Below the pieces are notes generated by a model. It had not been told where the DNA came from and did not search any database. It saw nothing but the letters and a program-made list of their open reading frames with translations. A stretch of DNA of 64,000 nt from Parus major. Its lineage: Eukaryota > Chordata > Aves > Passeriformes > Paridae. The DNA is taken from contig NC_031768.1 of assembly GCF_001522545.3 (NCBI RefSeq), positions 6,881,555-6,945,554 of the forward strand, read 5' to 3'. The position numbers were made by a program, and so were the translations under genes. The stretch's first letter is position 1; each line of letters starts with the position of its first letter. This document shows positions 13,571 through 24,693 of this stretch, piece after piece.

Positions 13571-14597
13571 TAATTTAAAGTAACTACTAAACAGCAGAAG
13601 TTTAAATTTAAATAGGTCTATAGAAGAAAGTAGAGTGTCAATACTGTATGGTACAAAGGTGCAGCAGGTCAAATACAACTTAAGTGCCTCTCCTCTGACC
13701 CTCCTAGCTCAGTACAAATTTGGCTTGATGTACTGAAATTGATGGGAGTCAGCTGCAGACTGGTTGCAGGGATCACTGTTTATTCATGGCTCACACAATC
13801 TGCACAGAGAAATGGAAGCAGTTAATGCTACCTGGTTCCTTGAATTCAAAGCATTAAAATTCCAAATGTGGCAGATCTCAAATGTGTCCAGCAGGAATAA
13901 ACAACAGATTGTTTCTACTCAGAGCTGGAATTAGAGGGCAATACATGAAGGACAGGCACCTCCCAGTCTGATGGCAGTATTTAATGGGTCACACAATTGA
14001 ATTGGGTGGGGTTATCCCCTCTCCTAATCCCCTGCAAATCTTACAGACAATGCTGCTTTAGGTACCTAAGAGTTTTGGACATAAAGCCTCATGAAAATAG
14101 TATCTGCTTAAACTGTTTTGTCTCAGCTGCATTTAGACTCTCTTTCTAACCCCATTCAGTTCCACACATGACACATGGATTTCAATTCAAGCAGCTTAAT
14201 CTCATTTTAGAAAGTAAGTCCAGGCAAGCATGGCAGAGAGCTGCCAAAAGTGAGGATACTTCTCTTTGCAATTTGATATAAGCCTGTTCTAGTGACATGC
14301 AATTCCACATGAAGATTTTGCTTCACAGGGATATGCTGTGAATACCAAGCTGCTGATGCAAAGGTTTGTTGAAGCAGGTTTCATGTTACTCAGTAATCTA
14401 CATGAGGAAATACATCCCATTCTTGTAGCTGCCCTGTTAAACTAATGAGTAGGGAAGAAAAAAGAAGGGGAGGACATGAGGACATTGGTTTATTCACTGA
14501 CTTAGAACTCAGAGTTAAAGGCTTGTTAATGACATTGAATAGTGTACAGCCCTGCAAGAGGCAAGACCAGAGTTTTAGACAAGAGGGAAGACACACG
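13571..14597. other. intergenic DNA, no gene seen
   Basis: Unique sequence between two CR1 pieces. The last 150 bases (about 14445-14597) may be a diverged 5' continuation of the next CR1 fragment, but the match is too weak to call. Confidence 0.5.
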
Positions 14598-14822
14598 TGG
14601 TATTGGACAGAAAGGGAGAAGTTTTTTATTACAAGACTGGTGAAACAGTGGAACAGGTTGCCCAAAAATGTAGCAAATGCTCCATCCCTGGAATCATTCA
14701 AGGCCAGGTTGGACAGGGTTCTGAGTAACCTGATTTACTTGAAGAGGCCTGTGCTCTTTGCAAGGAGGCTGGACTATATGGCCTCCCAACCCAGCCATTC
14801 CATGAATCCGTGTTTCTGTGAA
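14598..14822 (+). mobile_element. CR1 LINE 3' fragment
   Basis: CR1 3' region on the plus strand: tattggacagaaagg, then the caggttgccc core (about 14657-14666), the ccatccctgg block, an attcaaggccaggttggac segment and the end ggactatatggcctcc followed by a decayed terminal repeat (attccatgaatccg). A 153-codon open frame at 14445-14906 spans it but is an accident of the repeat. Confidence 0.9.
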
Positions 14823-15628
14823 AGCAAAAGGAAAAAGGTGGTAAATTCCAGACAATCTGCAACAGTCAAAGCAGTCACAGATGAGCCACCTCAGTTTTTT
14901 ATCTAGCCTACAAAATGAAAGCAAGATCCTTTTCCCTACCAGTACTCTGCAGGAGTGCCATAATCACATAAAAAATGGGAATCAGGACTCCCTACTTCCC
15001 ACCAGCCTTCAAAGGAAATCAGCTTAATGTGGCTAACAAGTCACACTTAGATATGAATGAGTGGCAGCCAAATGCAAACCTGGCAGTTCAATTATAAAAT
15101 ATGTCAAGGCCTTCCAAGAGTGATTAGCCCCATAGAATTGAATAAGGTTACCAGAGGTGTGACTGACTAATTGGCAAAGCAGCATTAATTTTTAAATGAA
15201 AAACAGCATCTTATTGATGTGGGTTGCTAAAAGGACAAAGTATAGCACTTGGTTACTGGTGGCACAGGTATCTAAAGGGCTCATCTCTATCTTGAGAAAC
15301 AAACAACATCCAAATGGTTGGATAGCTGCCTGGCAAAAATCACAACCTGCAAAATTATTAGGGCTAGAGCCTCCTTTTTGTCCCTAGATGAAGGACTGCT
15401 GGCTGGCAACATGGTTGATAAAGTTAAGCCACTTTTAATTAACAAAATATATATACATTGATTTTTTTTTTGGAAAATAGTATTTGCAGATGCTGTAGAG
15501 ACATTTTATTGGTCCTGACCCAAAGGAAGCTGAGTCAGGGAGATTGGTGACTGACATGAATGGCTGCTGTGGAAATGTGGTAACTCTTTCCAAACATCAT
15601 GAAAAATAAGGTGATCAGAAGTACTCAG
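14823..15628. other. intergenic DNA, no gene seen
   Basis: Unique A+T-rich sequence with no recognised gene or repeat. Confidence 0.55.
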
Positions 15629-15974
15629 CAAAGATTTCTGAAGGGAAAGTCATGACTGACCAACCTGATAGCCTTGAATGGCTCAGTGGATACAGGGCGC
15701 TGGATACTGCGTATCTTGAGTTGGGGTCGATTCCTGTAACATCCCCTTCTCCAAACTGATTATGTGTGGACTAGGGAAGAGGACAAAGAGGTGTACTGAG
15801 AACTGGCCACACTGCCAGGCTCAGGGGGTTATAATGAGCAGCACGAATTCAGCTGGAGCTGAGTCACTAGTTGGTGTCACCCTCAGATCTACAGTAGAAC
15901 CAACAGAGTTTGCATTAATGATCCAGAAAATGGGAGTGTTCCCTCAGCAAGTTTGCAAACACATCAGCAGGTGG
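15629..15974 (+). mobile_element. CR1 reverse-transcriptase-region fragment
   Basis: Plus-strand CR1 ORF2 remnant without its 3' end. It starts with the gggaaagtcatgactgac / caacctgatagcc block. It goes on through the stretch that in intact CR1 encodes the LDFSKAFDT-type motif (here decayed to codons for LDTAYLE, about 15699-15719), then aacatccccttctcc, a gaactggccacactgcc block, the ggtgtcaccctcag stretch and ctcagcaagtttgcaaa just before the catalytic FADD position. Several small deletions and stops make it inactive. A segment at 15679-15734 mimics tRNA A and B boxes but is explained by the CR1 alignment. Confidence 0.85.
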
Positions 15975-16127
15975 TGAGCAACTCTATTGTGCCTTAGTTG
16001 CTTGGCTGTTTCTTAAATTTTATTTCTCTTTTTATGATGTCCCTTATCATTATAATTACTAGTGATATTATTGTGATATTATACAATTACTACATTGTGT
16101 ATAATATATAATATATAATATATAATA
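15975..16127. other. AT-rich arm left of the gap
   Basis: Unique sequence turning into a TATAATATATA repeat from about 16098 up to the first N. The assembly probably broke on this repeat. Confidence 0.7.
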
Positions 16128-16365
16128 NNNNNNNNNNNNNNNNNNNNNNNNNNNNNNNNNNNNNNNNNNNNNNNNNNNNNNNNNNNNNNNNNNNNNNNNN
16201 NNNNNNNNNNNNNNNNNNNNNNNNNNNNNNNNNNNNNNNNNNNNNNNNNNNNNNNNNNNNNNNNNNNNNNNNNNNNNNNNNNNNNNNNNNNNNNNNNNNN
16301 NNNNNNNNNNNNNNNNNNNNNNNNNNNNNNNNNNNNNNNNNNNNNNNNNNNNNNNNNNNNNNNNN
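16128..16365. other. assembly gap (run of N)
   Basis: 238 undetermined bases. Both sides are AT-rich tandem repeats, so the missing sequence is most likely more of the same. The true length is unknown. Confidence 0.99.
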
Positions 16366-16452
16366 ATATTTTATATTTTATATTTTATATATATATACAA
16401 CGTATATATGTATACAATGTATATATGAATATGTCTATAATAATATATATAT
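16366..16452. repeat. AT-rich arm right of the gap
   Basis: Begins with ATATTTTATATTTT units, then a TATATA tract, then tatacaacgtatatatgta-like imperfect repeats to about 16452. The unit differs from the left arm (TATAATA), so the gap may join two different AT repeats. Confidence 0.8.
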
Positions 16453-17288
16453 AGCCACAGAAAAAACTTGGTGTCGTAGTAGACTCAAAAAAAGAAAAGT
16501 ATATGAATTTTACAGTGATAAAAAATGTTTCAATAGATATTATTCATCAATGTACATATATTTCTGTGTGAGAGTAGTGGTAAATTAATTTCTCCATTCA
16601 GCTGGACAGACACACATCAATTAATTCATGTGCCTGTAGCACAACAGGAATTATTCTCATATTTCATACTTTTAAACAATATAAATGTGAACTGTGAGTG
16701 CTCATTAGCTCATTTTAAGTACTTGTTTTATACTGTCATAACTGCAAATATTCATTCTTTTCAAAATAAGTTTCAGAAAATGTAACCCTTTAATACTTTG
16801 AAGTAAATGCACTGTAAACTAGAGCTGAGCTTGTAGTAATTACTGGAATGAAGTTCTTTGCAAAATCTTATTTGCCTTATTGCTGTTCATGGCCACGCAG
16901 CAGATGGATAAAGTTTATTAATTATCAGCAGCACATAGCAATTTTTCTGGTCTACTTTCTGGATTGCCTTCTTTTAAGTCTATAGTTCTCCTGTTGTGTT
17001 ATGTACATACAACTGGAGTTCGTAGTTAAAAATTGAAGTAAATACATACTTAAAGTCAAAGCTGGCTTCTTAACAAAATTGCAGGGTAGAATTAAGGATA
17101 TTTATATGGCACATGGACCAGACACATTAAGATATGTTAAATTTTTCTTAAGCACGTTCTAAATTCTTAATATACAAATCAGAATATTTCTTTTGGGAAG
17201 GCTCACAAAAGTAATTTAGTCTTTCACTATTAACGTATTGAATTGTATTTTTAAATGAAAACCCTGTTGATACAATTTGTTATCACAA
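16453..17288. other. intergenic DNA, possible conserved non-coding element
   Basis: Unique A+T-rich sequence. The stretch 16600-16960 is non-repetitive with TTAATTA, ATTA and a CAGATGG E-box followed by TTTATTAATTATCAGC. This composition is typical of vertebrate developmental enhancers, but function and conservation are unproven. Confidence 0.45.
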
Positions 17289-17357
17289 GATATATATATA
17301 GATATAGATATATAGATATTGATAGATGATATAGTTATTGATTAGATATAGATAAAT

Positions 17358-17389
<32 letters not shown>

Positions 17390-17424
17390 CATAGATACAT
17401 AGATAGATAGATGATAGATAGATA
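17289..17424. repeat. (GATA)n-type microsatellite
   Basis: An imperfect GATATA/GATA stretch leads into a run of about eight GATA units (about 17358-17388), then GATACATA variants and further GATA units to 17424. It is likely length-polymorphic. Confidence 0.92.
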
Positions 17425-20270
17425 AAACAGTTCTTACAAACTACTTTATAGATTTGCCTCCTAATTCTCTGAAGAAAATGAAGTTTCTAAACACCTTTGA
17501 AAGTGGAACTTAGATATTAAACACTTTCATAAGTTACAGCCAGGCTCAGAACAGGATTTGGTCAAAAGATGAAGATTGTTCTTGAAGATTGTTGTATTCA
17601 AACTGAACACTGACTTGAATACATAGAAACTTTTATTCTTGTTTCTCAGCATTTTTTGTTCCATGATCTGGCGTTTCTAATGTAAATTATTTTGATTAAC
17701 ATATGCCAGAAATAGCAAACACATGTACAGTGGAACTTGCAATAAGTCTTCAGGGTGTAAAGGTGTGATCCCAAGCTCCCAACTCCCTTCATCAGGACTT
17801 TATGCATTATGGAGAATTTATGATATTATTGCACATGCTGAGGCTTTTGAGGCATAAAGAAAAAAAACAAAACAAAACAAAAGAAAGAAATTTAAATATT
17901 AATAAGAACCCCATTTACTACAGTGTCAAAGACATACAAGAAATAAAAATTGAAATGCCTGGAAAAGTATGCTAAAACACTATGACTGAAAATAACAAAA
18001 CAAAACATAGCAAAGCAAAAAAGAAAATAAATAATGAATTAGTGATTCCTCTTGCATTGTTAAAAGCACAACAGAGGAATAAACGACATTAAAAGAGAAC
18101 CAAACATAAAAGCTTCTTTTTGGAAGAAGTGTCAACATTCTCAGAATATGTCTTTAATTCAGCAAAAACATAAAGAAGAAAAAAAAATTGGTTTGGAAGT
18201 CTGCTTTTTCCTTTTGAGTTAACTTTTTTTGAGGTTAATAAGCTTGTGGACTTAAAAAAGTTATTTTTGTTCACCTAGGGATTGAAATAGTGTATAAACA
18301 CTATAAAAAGAGAAAGTTAAGCAAATACATAGAAAATTTATTTTTTTAAAAAATGGTATTTTATAAAAGCTATTCATCCTGCATGCAGTCCCATGGTAAT
18401 GTTAATATTTTTCAGGATGTCTGGTGATTTCCAGAGTGACACCTGCTCAGACAGTGACTGATGTCCCTCGCCACTCCGCTTTCACTTTATTTTATTCTTG
18501 TAGCAGGGTCGAGGGGTGTGTTACTGCTTTTATTAAGGTCTCCGGGAGTTTTGCCATCTCCTCAGGCCTCACTTTGATAAGAAAAAATTGGGCTCATGCT
18601 GCTGCAACCCAAACCATAAGCAATTTCCAATGTGATCTTTTCCACACAGTCATTTCTCTACCTAGGCACTAGAACAAATGTAGGAACATATAATCCAGTC
18701 TCTGTTCTCACTGGTGAATACTTGTGTGACAAATCCTATTAAAAATGATTGATATACCTAAACCAGCACTTTTTCTCATCACCATTATTTCTGTGACAGG
18801 GAGGCTTACTGGCCAGACTGACAATTGGAGTGATCATTAGACTTTATTGTCCTTCTGGAAATGAGCAAGGTCTGGGAAGGTGCAGCACTTCAGCCTTTTC
18901 TCCTGCCAGCCTGTCAGACACAGCCACCCTCTGCTATGCTCTGGAATGATTTTCTGCTGCTACTTAGCACATCAGAGTTGAGGCTATTCTCCTACTCTGG
19001 TTCCTCTTTGCTTCTGAGGGAAGGATTCAGCTGCATTAGTGTTCCCGAGACTGTATTTGCTGCTTGGATACACCATCTGTCCATTAGCTGGATCTCCAGA
19101 AGGGATGGCTTGGGAGAAGCCCTGTGACATATCTCCCAGCCCTCTGCAAACATCTGCAGACATGAGGGTGTCTGAAGTGACCTTACATGTTTAGATTTAG
19201 GCAAACAAATTATGCTGTGATTGAGAGCTATTTTTCATTTTCCAGTCTCCAAGAATGACCTTGCATATGGAAATTTGCCGAGATTCTTTGGTTTTGAGCT
19301 GGCTCTGGTGGAGCTGTCTGGGAGATTGCTGTCACAGGCAGTCTGTGGTTTTGAGAGCAGGCATTAGGACCCAGAACAGGAATAGGAATCTGTTAATGGG
19401 AGCCTGTGCAGTGATCCCCAGTCCCTTTCCTTCCTGGGGAGGCATAAAGGCTGAATGGTGAACATTTGAAACCTGAGGGTGTAACAGAAGTAGAAGCAAG
19501 GATTTGCTTCTCATTTGTCATGAGATCAAGTGGTTGAGTATGGCTAGATCCCCATCAAATATGAATTATTTAATTAAAGAAAAAGAACTAAACTCCTTGC
19601 AGTGATGAATGAACCACAGCAGCTGTGATATCAGGCTGGAAGCTCTTTGGCTATTTTCATTCTCTCAGGCTTGATCTGCTGTTGAGTTCTGTATCTAAGC
19701 AGAAAGCTAGAAGGACATACCAAATCAGATCCATGTAAACAGACATATTTGAAGGGACAAAGGGGTTCTTGTGGTAAACAGTGTTGGGTATAGACCTGTA
19801 TGTTCTTACAAAGTATCGACAGCTACGTTTTCAGGGGGTGTAGGTTAATGTTCAGGTTTCCTCCATGAATTTGGGAGCTTCTGGCTGGCTGATCTCCTTA
19901 ACTCAGCTGCTGAAACCCTTCAGAGGAGCAACACAGGCAGGGGACGGGAGCAGAAATAAGTGCATTATCCAGCAGGGGTGAACAGTGGTCTGCTAGGAAA
20001 GTGTGGAGATAAAAAAATGCTCTTGCTTTCATGGGAGAAAGCACACTCACCTTTAAACATCCCTAGTCCTTGAGTGTGGTTGTGCAGAACAACACTGAAA
20101 GAAGTATTTTTGTGACAAATAAACTAAATCTGTTGAACTGTTACGTGAAGGAGTTTTTAATTACTAATATCAAGTACAAATGCAAAGCATATTTACTAAC
20201 AAAAAGAACAAAGTTATCTCTTTGCAATGTTAACTAAAAGATATGTTTTGTAAGCAGTTTCCATACATCA
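17425..20270. other. intergenic DNA with A-rich runs
   Basis: Unique sequence. AAAAC-type A-rich runs occur at about 17862-17890 and 17995-18030. No gene was recognised. Confidence 0.55.
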
Positions 20271-20279
20271 TTGTGAAGG

Positions 20280-20487
20280 CCAAAAATGGGGAAAAAGATT
20301 CCAGCTTACATAACCATAATGGCCATTACTGGCTCAGTGAAAGACAATGATGGGCAGAGTTATGTGCCCTGAGGGGTGCCTTTATATAGGCTTTCCCTTC
20401 ACAGCTGCTCAGGGGCTTCTTTCCTCTGCTTTGTCAGGAATCAGCTCAATCCAAAACCTTAATGCATCCCTTTATCAGGAGCAGCTG
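20280..20487 (+). promoter_or_regulatory. candidate core promoter or LTR: CArG, TATA, E-boxes
   Basis: A perfect CArG box, CC(A/T)6GG, lies at 20280-20289. About 95 bases downstream is TTTATATAGG (20381-20390), a good TATA box, followed by CAGCTG E-boxes at 20402-20407 and 20482-20487. The order and spacing resemble SRF-driven muscle promoters, but also the U3 part of an LTR. No exon, splice donor or open frame of interest follows within 500 bases. Each motif alone is common by chance, so this is a candidate only. Confidence 0.25.
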
Positions 20488-21262
20488 GCAGAGCTCATGA
20501 GAGGCTTTGCCAGGAGTCCATGATTCTTCTACCTCTCCCTCTCCAAAGCATCTGCCACCTTGACATTCCTCAGAGGATTTCTGGGAGCCTCCCACAATCC
20601 CAAAAGAAGCTACCTGAGGATCTAGAAGGTCTCAAAGCACACCCAGAAGCTGCTGTGTCTGTTGCCCACCTCATTTCATACCATTCTACTCAGCATTTTT
20701 CTTCCACCACCCTTTTAAATCTTGGAGCTCCCCATTTCTGAGCATGGGGCAGGGATCTGGCATTCGATGGAGATGCATTTGGACTAAACATCAAGCTTGC
20801 AGAAGTGAAGCAGAAGGACTTGGATTCCACATGGAGTAGTTTTCAATCCCAATAGCAGGGACAGGCAAAGGAAGGCATCTGCTTTACAGATGTCCAGCTG
20901 CAACATAACTGGAATGACTGATCTGAAGGCTTAGATAGGATAGGAAAAGGATAGGATTGGAAAGCAGCACTAACCCAGTGAAGAACAGCTCAAAAATGTT
21001 GTGCCAGTCAGTCTGAAATTTATTTCATTGATCTAATGTGTTTTTCCCTTATCTTATATTCAGACAAGATTGCTGAAACAAGATTAGCATAAAACCTTCA
21101 CATATATATTTACACAGTATATCTTAAATGCATAGAAGCATATTAATAGCTACTATTGGACTTCAGAAATACTTTCCACACATCCCTCAATTTTCATTAT
21201 GCAATTTCAGTATTTATAATCCTTTCACCTTTGTCTCATCTCTGCTTTCAGAAATCAAAATT
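20488..21262. other. intergenic DNA, no gene seen
   Basis: Moderately GC-richer unique sequence (to about 20760), then A+T-rich sequence. A short GGATA-type purine repeat lies at about 20934-20960. Confidence 0.5.
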
Positions 21263-21678
21263 GGGTGCCTTGGTAGATGAGGGGAGAACAATGGATATTG
21301 TCTGTCTACACTTCAGTCAGGCTTTTGACACTGCTCAAAAGAGGGGAAAAGGCTCAGGAAGGATCTCATTGATCTGCACAGATACCTGAAGGGAGAGTGC
21401 AGAGAGGACAGGGCCAGGCTCTTCTCGATGGAGCTCAACAACAGGACCGGAGACAGTGGCCACAAACTGAAACACGGGAGGTTCTCTGAAATAATCTTTT
21501 CACATTGGAGGTGACTTGGAACTGGCACAGGTTGCCCAAGGAGATGGTGGAGTCTCCATCCTTTGAGGTAACTAAAAACATACCTGGACATGACTGTGGA
21601 CAACACGCTCTAGGGTGCCTTTCTTGAGCAGGGGGCTGGACCCAAAGGTGCCTTCTAACCACAATCATTCTGTGATAA
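21263..21678 (+). mobile_element. CR1 LINE fragment with internal deletion
   Basis: The left part (21263-21333) is reverse-transcriptase coding sequence: gtagatgaggggagaac, then ttcagtcaggcttttgac, the SKAFDT-type motif. At about 21335 it jumps to the 3' region (aaggctcaggaaggatctc, agagaggacagggccagg, gcacaggttgccc, ccatcctttgagg). It ends at caatcattctgtgat, the terminal repeat. An intact CR1 has roughly 1 kb between these parts, so this copy has a large internal deletion plus a smaller one near 21490. Confidence 0.9.
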
Positions 21679-23384
21679 ATTTTGTGACCATAAATTTTGA
21701 TTGTGAATTTTTCAGGTTTCTTTTTCAATAGGAGATCTCCCTTTCACAGGTTTTCAAAAAAAAAAAGAAAATATGGACTTTGTGAACTTTTCCAGTTTGC
21801 CATACCTCTATTCAATAATTCCTACTAATTTTCTCTAATAAGGTACTTGAAAATTAAATGATCCATAATTTTCAGACTACCAGTCCTTCAAAATTTTCAG
21901 GATATCAGTTTTCTTTCTCTAAGCTGCACAAGGTAAAAAATAAATATCTCAAAACCTCCTCTGGGATAAAACAAATCATTTCCTTCCCACTCCTTGTCAT
22001 TGAGTCCCCAGGTGAAATACTGGCACCAACAGAATCAACAGATTACCACTCACAATTGCCTTTAGGCAAGGCAATATCCTTTTGGATTTTATTATGCTCT
22101 CCATTTTAAGCATAAAGGATTTGTTTTTACACTGATATAATCTTTCAAAGCAGTGAGCTTTCTGAAGTTCAGTCTCTGTGAAGTTACTAACATTTCTAAT
22201 TAATGACATGAAGGCACTCAAATCTCTTTTGTATAATAAAGTGAATTTAAATTAGTTAAAACAACAACATAAACCCTCCAATCTTTCTAATAATTTTTAA
22301 TTCTCTGATTCCTAAGAATTATTAGCAGTCTGCTATGTATGATAAGAAGTGTGTGATTTTATATCCACCAAGCCTGTCAGGTGGGGCACAATTTCATCTG
22401 TCTTCATTGCCAGTGTGATGAGGTCTACTGGATGTTACTTCACATATTTTGAATAGGGATGCCAAGTAAAATCCAGTCTACTCTTGAAAGCATAATATTC
22501 AGTCTTCATGCTGTATTTTCTGATGCTGGGACATTCAAGTTAGATTTTTCAAGTTATTTTAGCTTTATTTAATATGTGATATGTAATGTAGATGTGCAAA
22601 ATAGCACAGTGTTAGTTATCTCGTCACAAGGATTGACAAGATCACAAAGCATATTAACTAAGTGGTCTTTATCTCCCCACCTCTACTCATTGGGAAAGGA
22701 TTGGTAGGGTGGAAACCACACCTACTGTTGGGTTCATGAATTGAGGAAGATTTGCCTAATGTGGCCTCTGGATTAGTAAATAAAGAGATTGCAACAGGTA
22801 AAGATGCCCTGGGAATAAAAGAGTAACAGATTGATGCAATACATCCCCTGTCCTTACATCAAACATTGAATTTAGACAGAATGCCTGTTTAAGAAAGTGC
22901 TTGTAGCGCAAAACAAATATTCAAAGTCAGCACTGGATGTGTAAAAAGAGGCTCTGCAAGGTGACTGGACACAATTTTTCAAGGGAAGAAGTTACAAAGG
23001 TGTTGGCAGTAATTACACTTGAACACTAAACAAGTGCCTGAAAAATTTTAAGGCTTTACAGGTTCAAGCTTTGATGGCCCAAATGATCTTCCCCAAAACA
23101 CTACTGCCTATTTTGAAATAAAGGTCTATACCCATCCCTACAGCTGAAGTATAAATTGGGTGCTGGGTATGCAATCCAGCTTTTCTGTCAATATTCAGAA
23201 AACAAAATATCTTACTTAAAGAGCCATGTGAGAGGTAGGAAATGAAAACCACCTGTCACAGCACATAGTGCAGAGCAACCCCCTGCACCTCTGCAGACAC
23301 TGGTGCACATAGTGCAGAGCTGGACCAAGGAGGGGGAGGAGATTCAAGAGTCTCTGGTACCCAAAACTGGACAGTGAGAAGAAA
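21679..23384. other. intergenic DNA with a 16-bp direct repeat
   Basis: Mostly unique A+T-rich sequence without a recognised gene. A perfect 16-base repeat, GCACATAGTGCAGAGC, occurs at 23261-23276 and 23305-23320. Confidence 0.5.
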
Positions 23385-23575
23385 TACAGCCCTGTCAGCC
23401 TCAATTTGGTGCCAAGAAAAGTCATGGAGCAGCTCGAGAGCCATCATGTGGCACACACAGGACAGCCAGGGCATCAGGCCCAGCCAGGATGGGTTTGTGG
23501 AAGACAGGTCCTGCCTGACCAACCTGTCTCCCCTATGATAAGTGACCCACTTTGTAGTTCAGGAGACAAGGAGCA
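23385..23575 (+). mobile_element. CR1 ORF2 fragment
   Basis: CR1 reverse-transcriptase 5' part on the plus strand: cagccctgtcagcctcaat, ccaagaaaagtcatggagc, a gacaggtcctgcctgaccaa-like block and ctatgataagtgaccca. It lacks both the start of ORF2 and the 3' end. It sits just downstream (in minus-strand terms) of ITPRIPL1-like copy A and may mark where the rest of that gene was lost. Confidence 0.85.
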
Positions 23576-24006
23576 CCATCCCCCAACACCCTCTTGCTCA
23601 AACAGGATTTATTAAAACAAATGAAAAATTTTACGAATGTATTTACAAAGGGTTCCACACTTCCTGGAAGGGGGAGCATCACAACTGGGACTATTTCCAG
23701 GGGCTGCACAGGAAGCAGGAATCTGAACTCTTGTTTGCCTCCTCAGCCAGGAGGGGAGGTAGCACAGCACATTTTCCTGTCACTGCTCCCCACGGCCAGG
23801 GGCGTGTTTCACCAGAAGAACCTCCACAGTGGCTCTAGTGGAAAAAGTGCACAATGAGTGGTCTCAGGGGCAGGGGGCAGCAGGGGGAAAATCATGTCCT
23901 TGCAGGCATTCAGGTATGTGTAAGCACTGCCAGCTCTCATGGCTGCATGCAGCCCTCAGAAAGTTGCTCTTTGGAAGGGCTTGGGAAATGTGCCAGAGGT
24001 CCTTAC
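23576..24006 (-). other. 3' flank of ITPRIPL1-like copy A
   Basis: Read on the minus strand, this begins with a splice-donor-like AAG|GTAAGG (24006-24001) after the acidic region of copy A. The open frame of copy A continues as a non-conserved tail to a stop at 23956. An AATAAA poly(A) signal on the minus strand lies at about 23607-23613. No Mab-21-like coding exon of the family is present. Confidence 0.4.
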
Positions 24007-24426
24007 CTTATCTGGGGGCTTCTCTGGCTTGTCATGAGAGTCAGGATTATCCTCGCAGCTCTCCTCCTCCTCCTTGTCCTCTGTCTGCTCCTGGGCACTG
24101 GTGGTTTCCCACTGGCTGTCGTCATCACAATCTGAGTTGCTCTGCCTGGGCAGCCAGTAGACCCCAAAAAGCACGAGGAGGATTTCAGCACCGACCCAGA
24201 ACTGCCACTCCTGGCAAGCCAAGAGGAGCATTCTTCCTGGGCTGAATCCACGCTGCTTTTGTATCCTCTGTTCCATCGCCAGCAGCTGGGTCATCTCCAT
24301 GATGCGCTCCTTCTCATGTTGCTTCAGGACCTCTTCTGTCACCCTCACTGTTGGAACATCTACCCTCAGTGTGTATTTCAGAATGCCCAGCAGCACCAGG
24401 ATTTTGGTGATCTTTCCAGCTCTGGC
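24007..24426 (-). pseudogene. ITPRIPL1-like N-terminal exon, copy A (start codon lost)
   Basis: Not a complete gene: this is the N-terminal exon of what looks like an avian ITPRIPL1-like membrane protein. Counting the lost start as residue 1, it shows a hydrophobic leader-like segment (KITKILVLLGILKY), a charged helix (about 30-58), a transmembrane segment around QEWQFWVGAEILLVLFGVYW (about 71-90) and a Glu/Asp-rich tail (about 99-134). The WQFW plus leucine-rich segment followed by a basic/acidic juxtamembrane part is the family signature I rely on. Compared with copy B the ATG is AGA (24423-24421), and the 5' splice donor equivalent is gone, while the acceptor AG (24428-24427) is kept. The frame is otherwise open to 23956 (about 155 codons). 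The Mab-21-like body found in the family is missing. The exon may end at the donor-like GTAAGG at 24006. It is most likely a decayed duplicate. The family call is moderate and no search was possible. Confidence 0.6.
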
Positions 24427-24693
24427 CTGGAGGAAGAGGAGGGAGAAAGCAGCTCAGCAGGGCTGGGTGATGGGGCAGCCCCAAGAGTGGAACCTGCCCT
24501 GCCCAAGACACTCCCCACAGCCCCTGCACCCCTTCCCCAACCTTAGAAGTTCCCCTGAGTTCTGGTGATTCTTGTCTATCCCTCATCCTTCCCCCAGCCT
24601 GTCCCACTCACTGTTGCTTCAAGCCACACTGCAGCCAGATGGAATTCCAGAATGGAATACCAGATGGAATTCAGAAGGAACCAGAGTTTATGA
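24427..24693 (-). other. 5' flank of copy A, promoter equivalent with deletion
   Basis: Homologous to 25316-25743 upstream of copy B, base for base in long stretches, but lacking about 100 bases that in B hold the GC-rich segment with the CRE-like site. The splice donor seen in B (GTGAGT) is not preserved here (read on plus, gggcagcccc in place of cactcacccc). Near 24649-24680 a CAGATGGAATTC-type unit occurs twice with a third variant. Confidence 0.6.

Noticed and set aside
14445..14906. 153-codon plus-strand open frame
   Set aside because: Its body is the non-coding CR1 3' region (caggttgccc and following blocks), so it is a repeat artefact.
15679..15734. tRNA- or tRNA-SINE-like segment with A-box (TGGCTCAGTGG) and B-box (GGGTCGATTCC) look-alikes
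   Set aside because: The anticodon and acceptor stems do not pair properly, and the whole stretch aligns in order with the CR1 reverse-transcriptase region encoding the LDFSKAFDT-type motif, with CR1 continuing on both sides.
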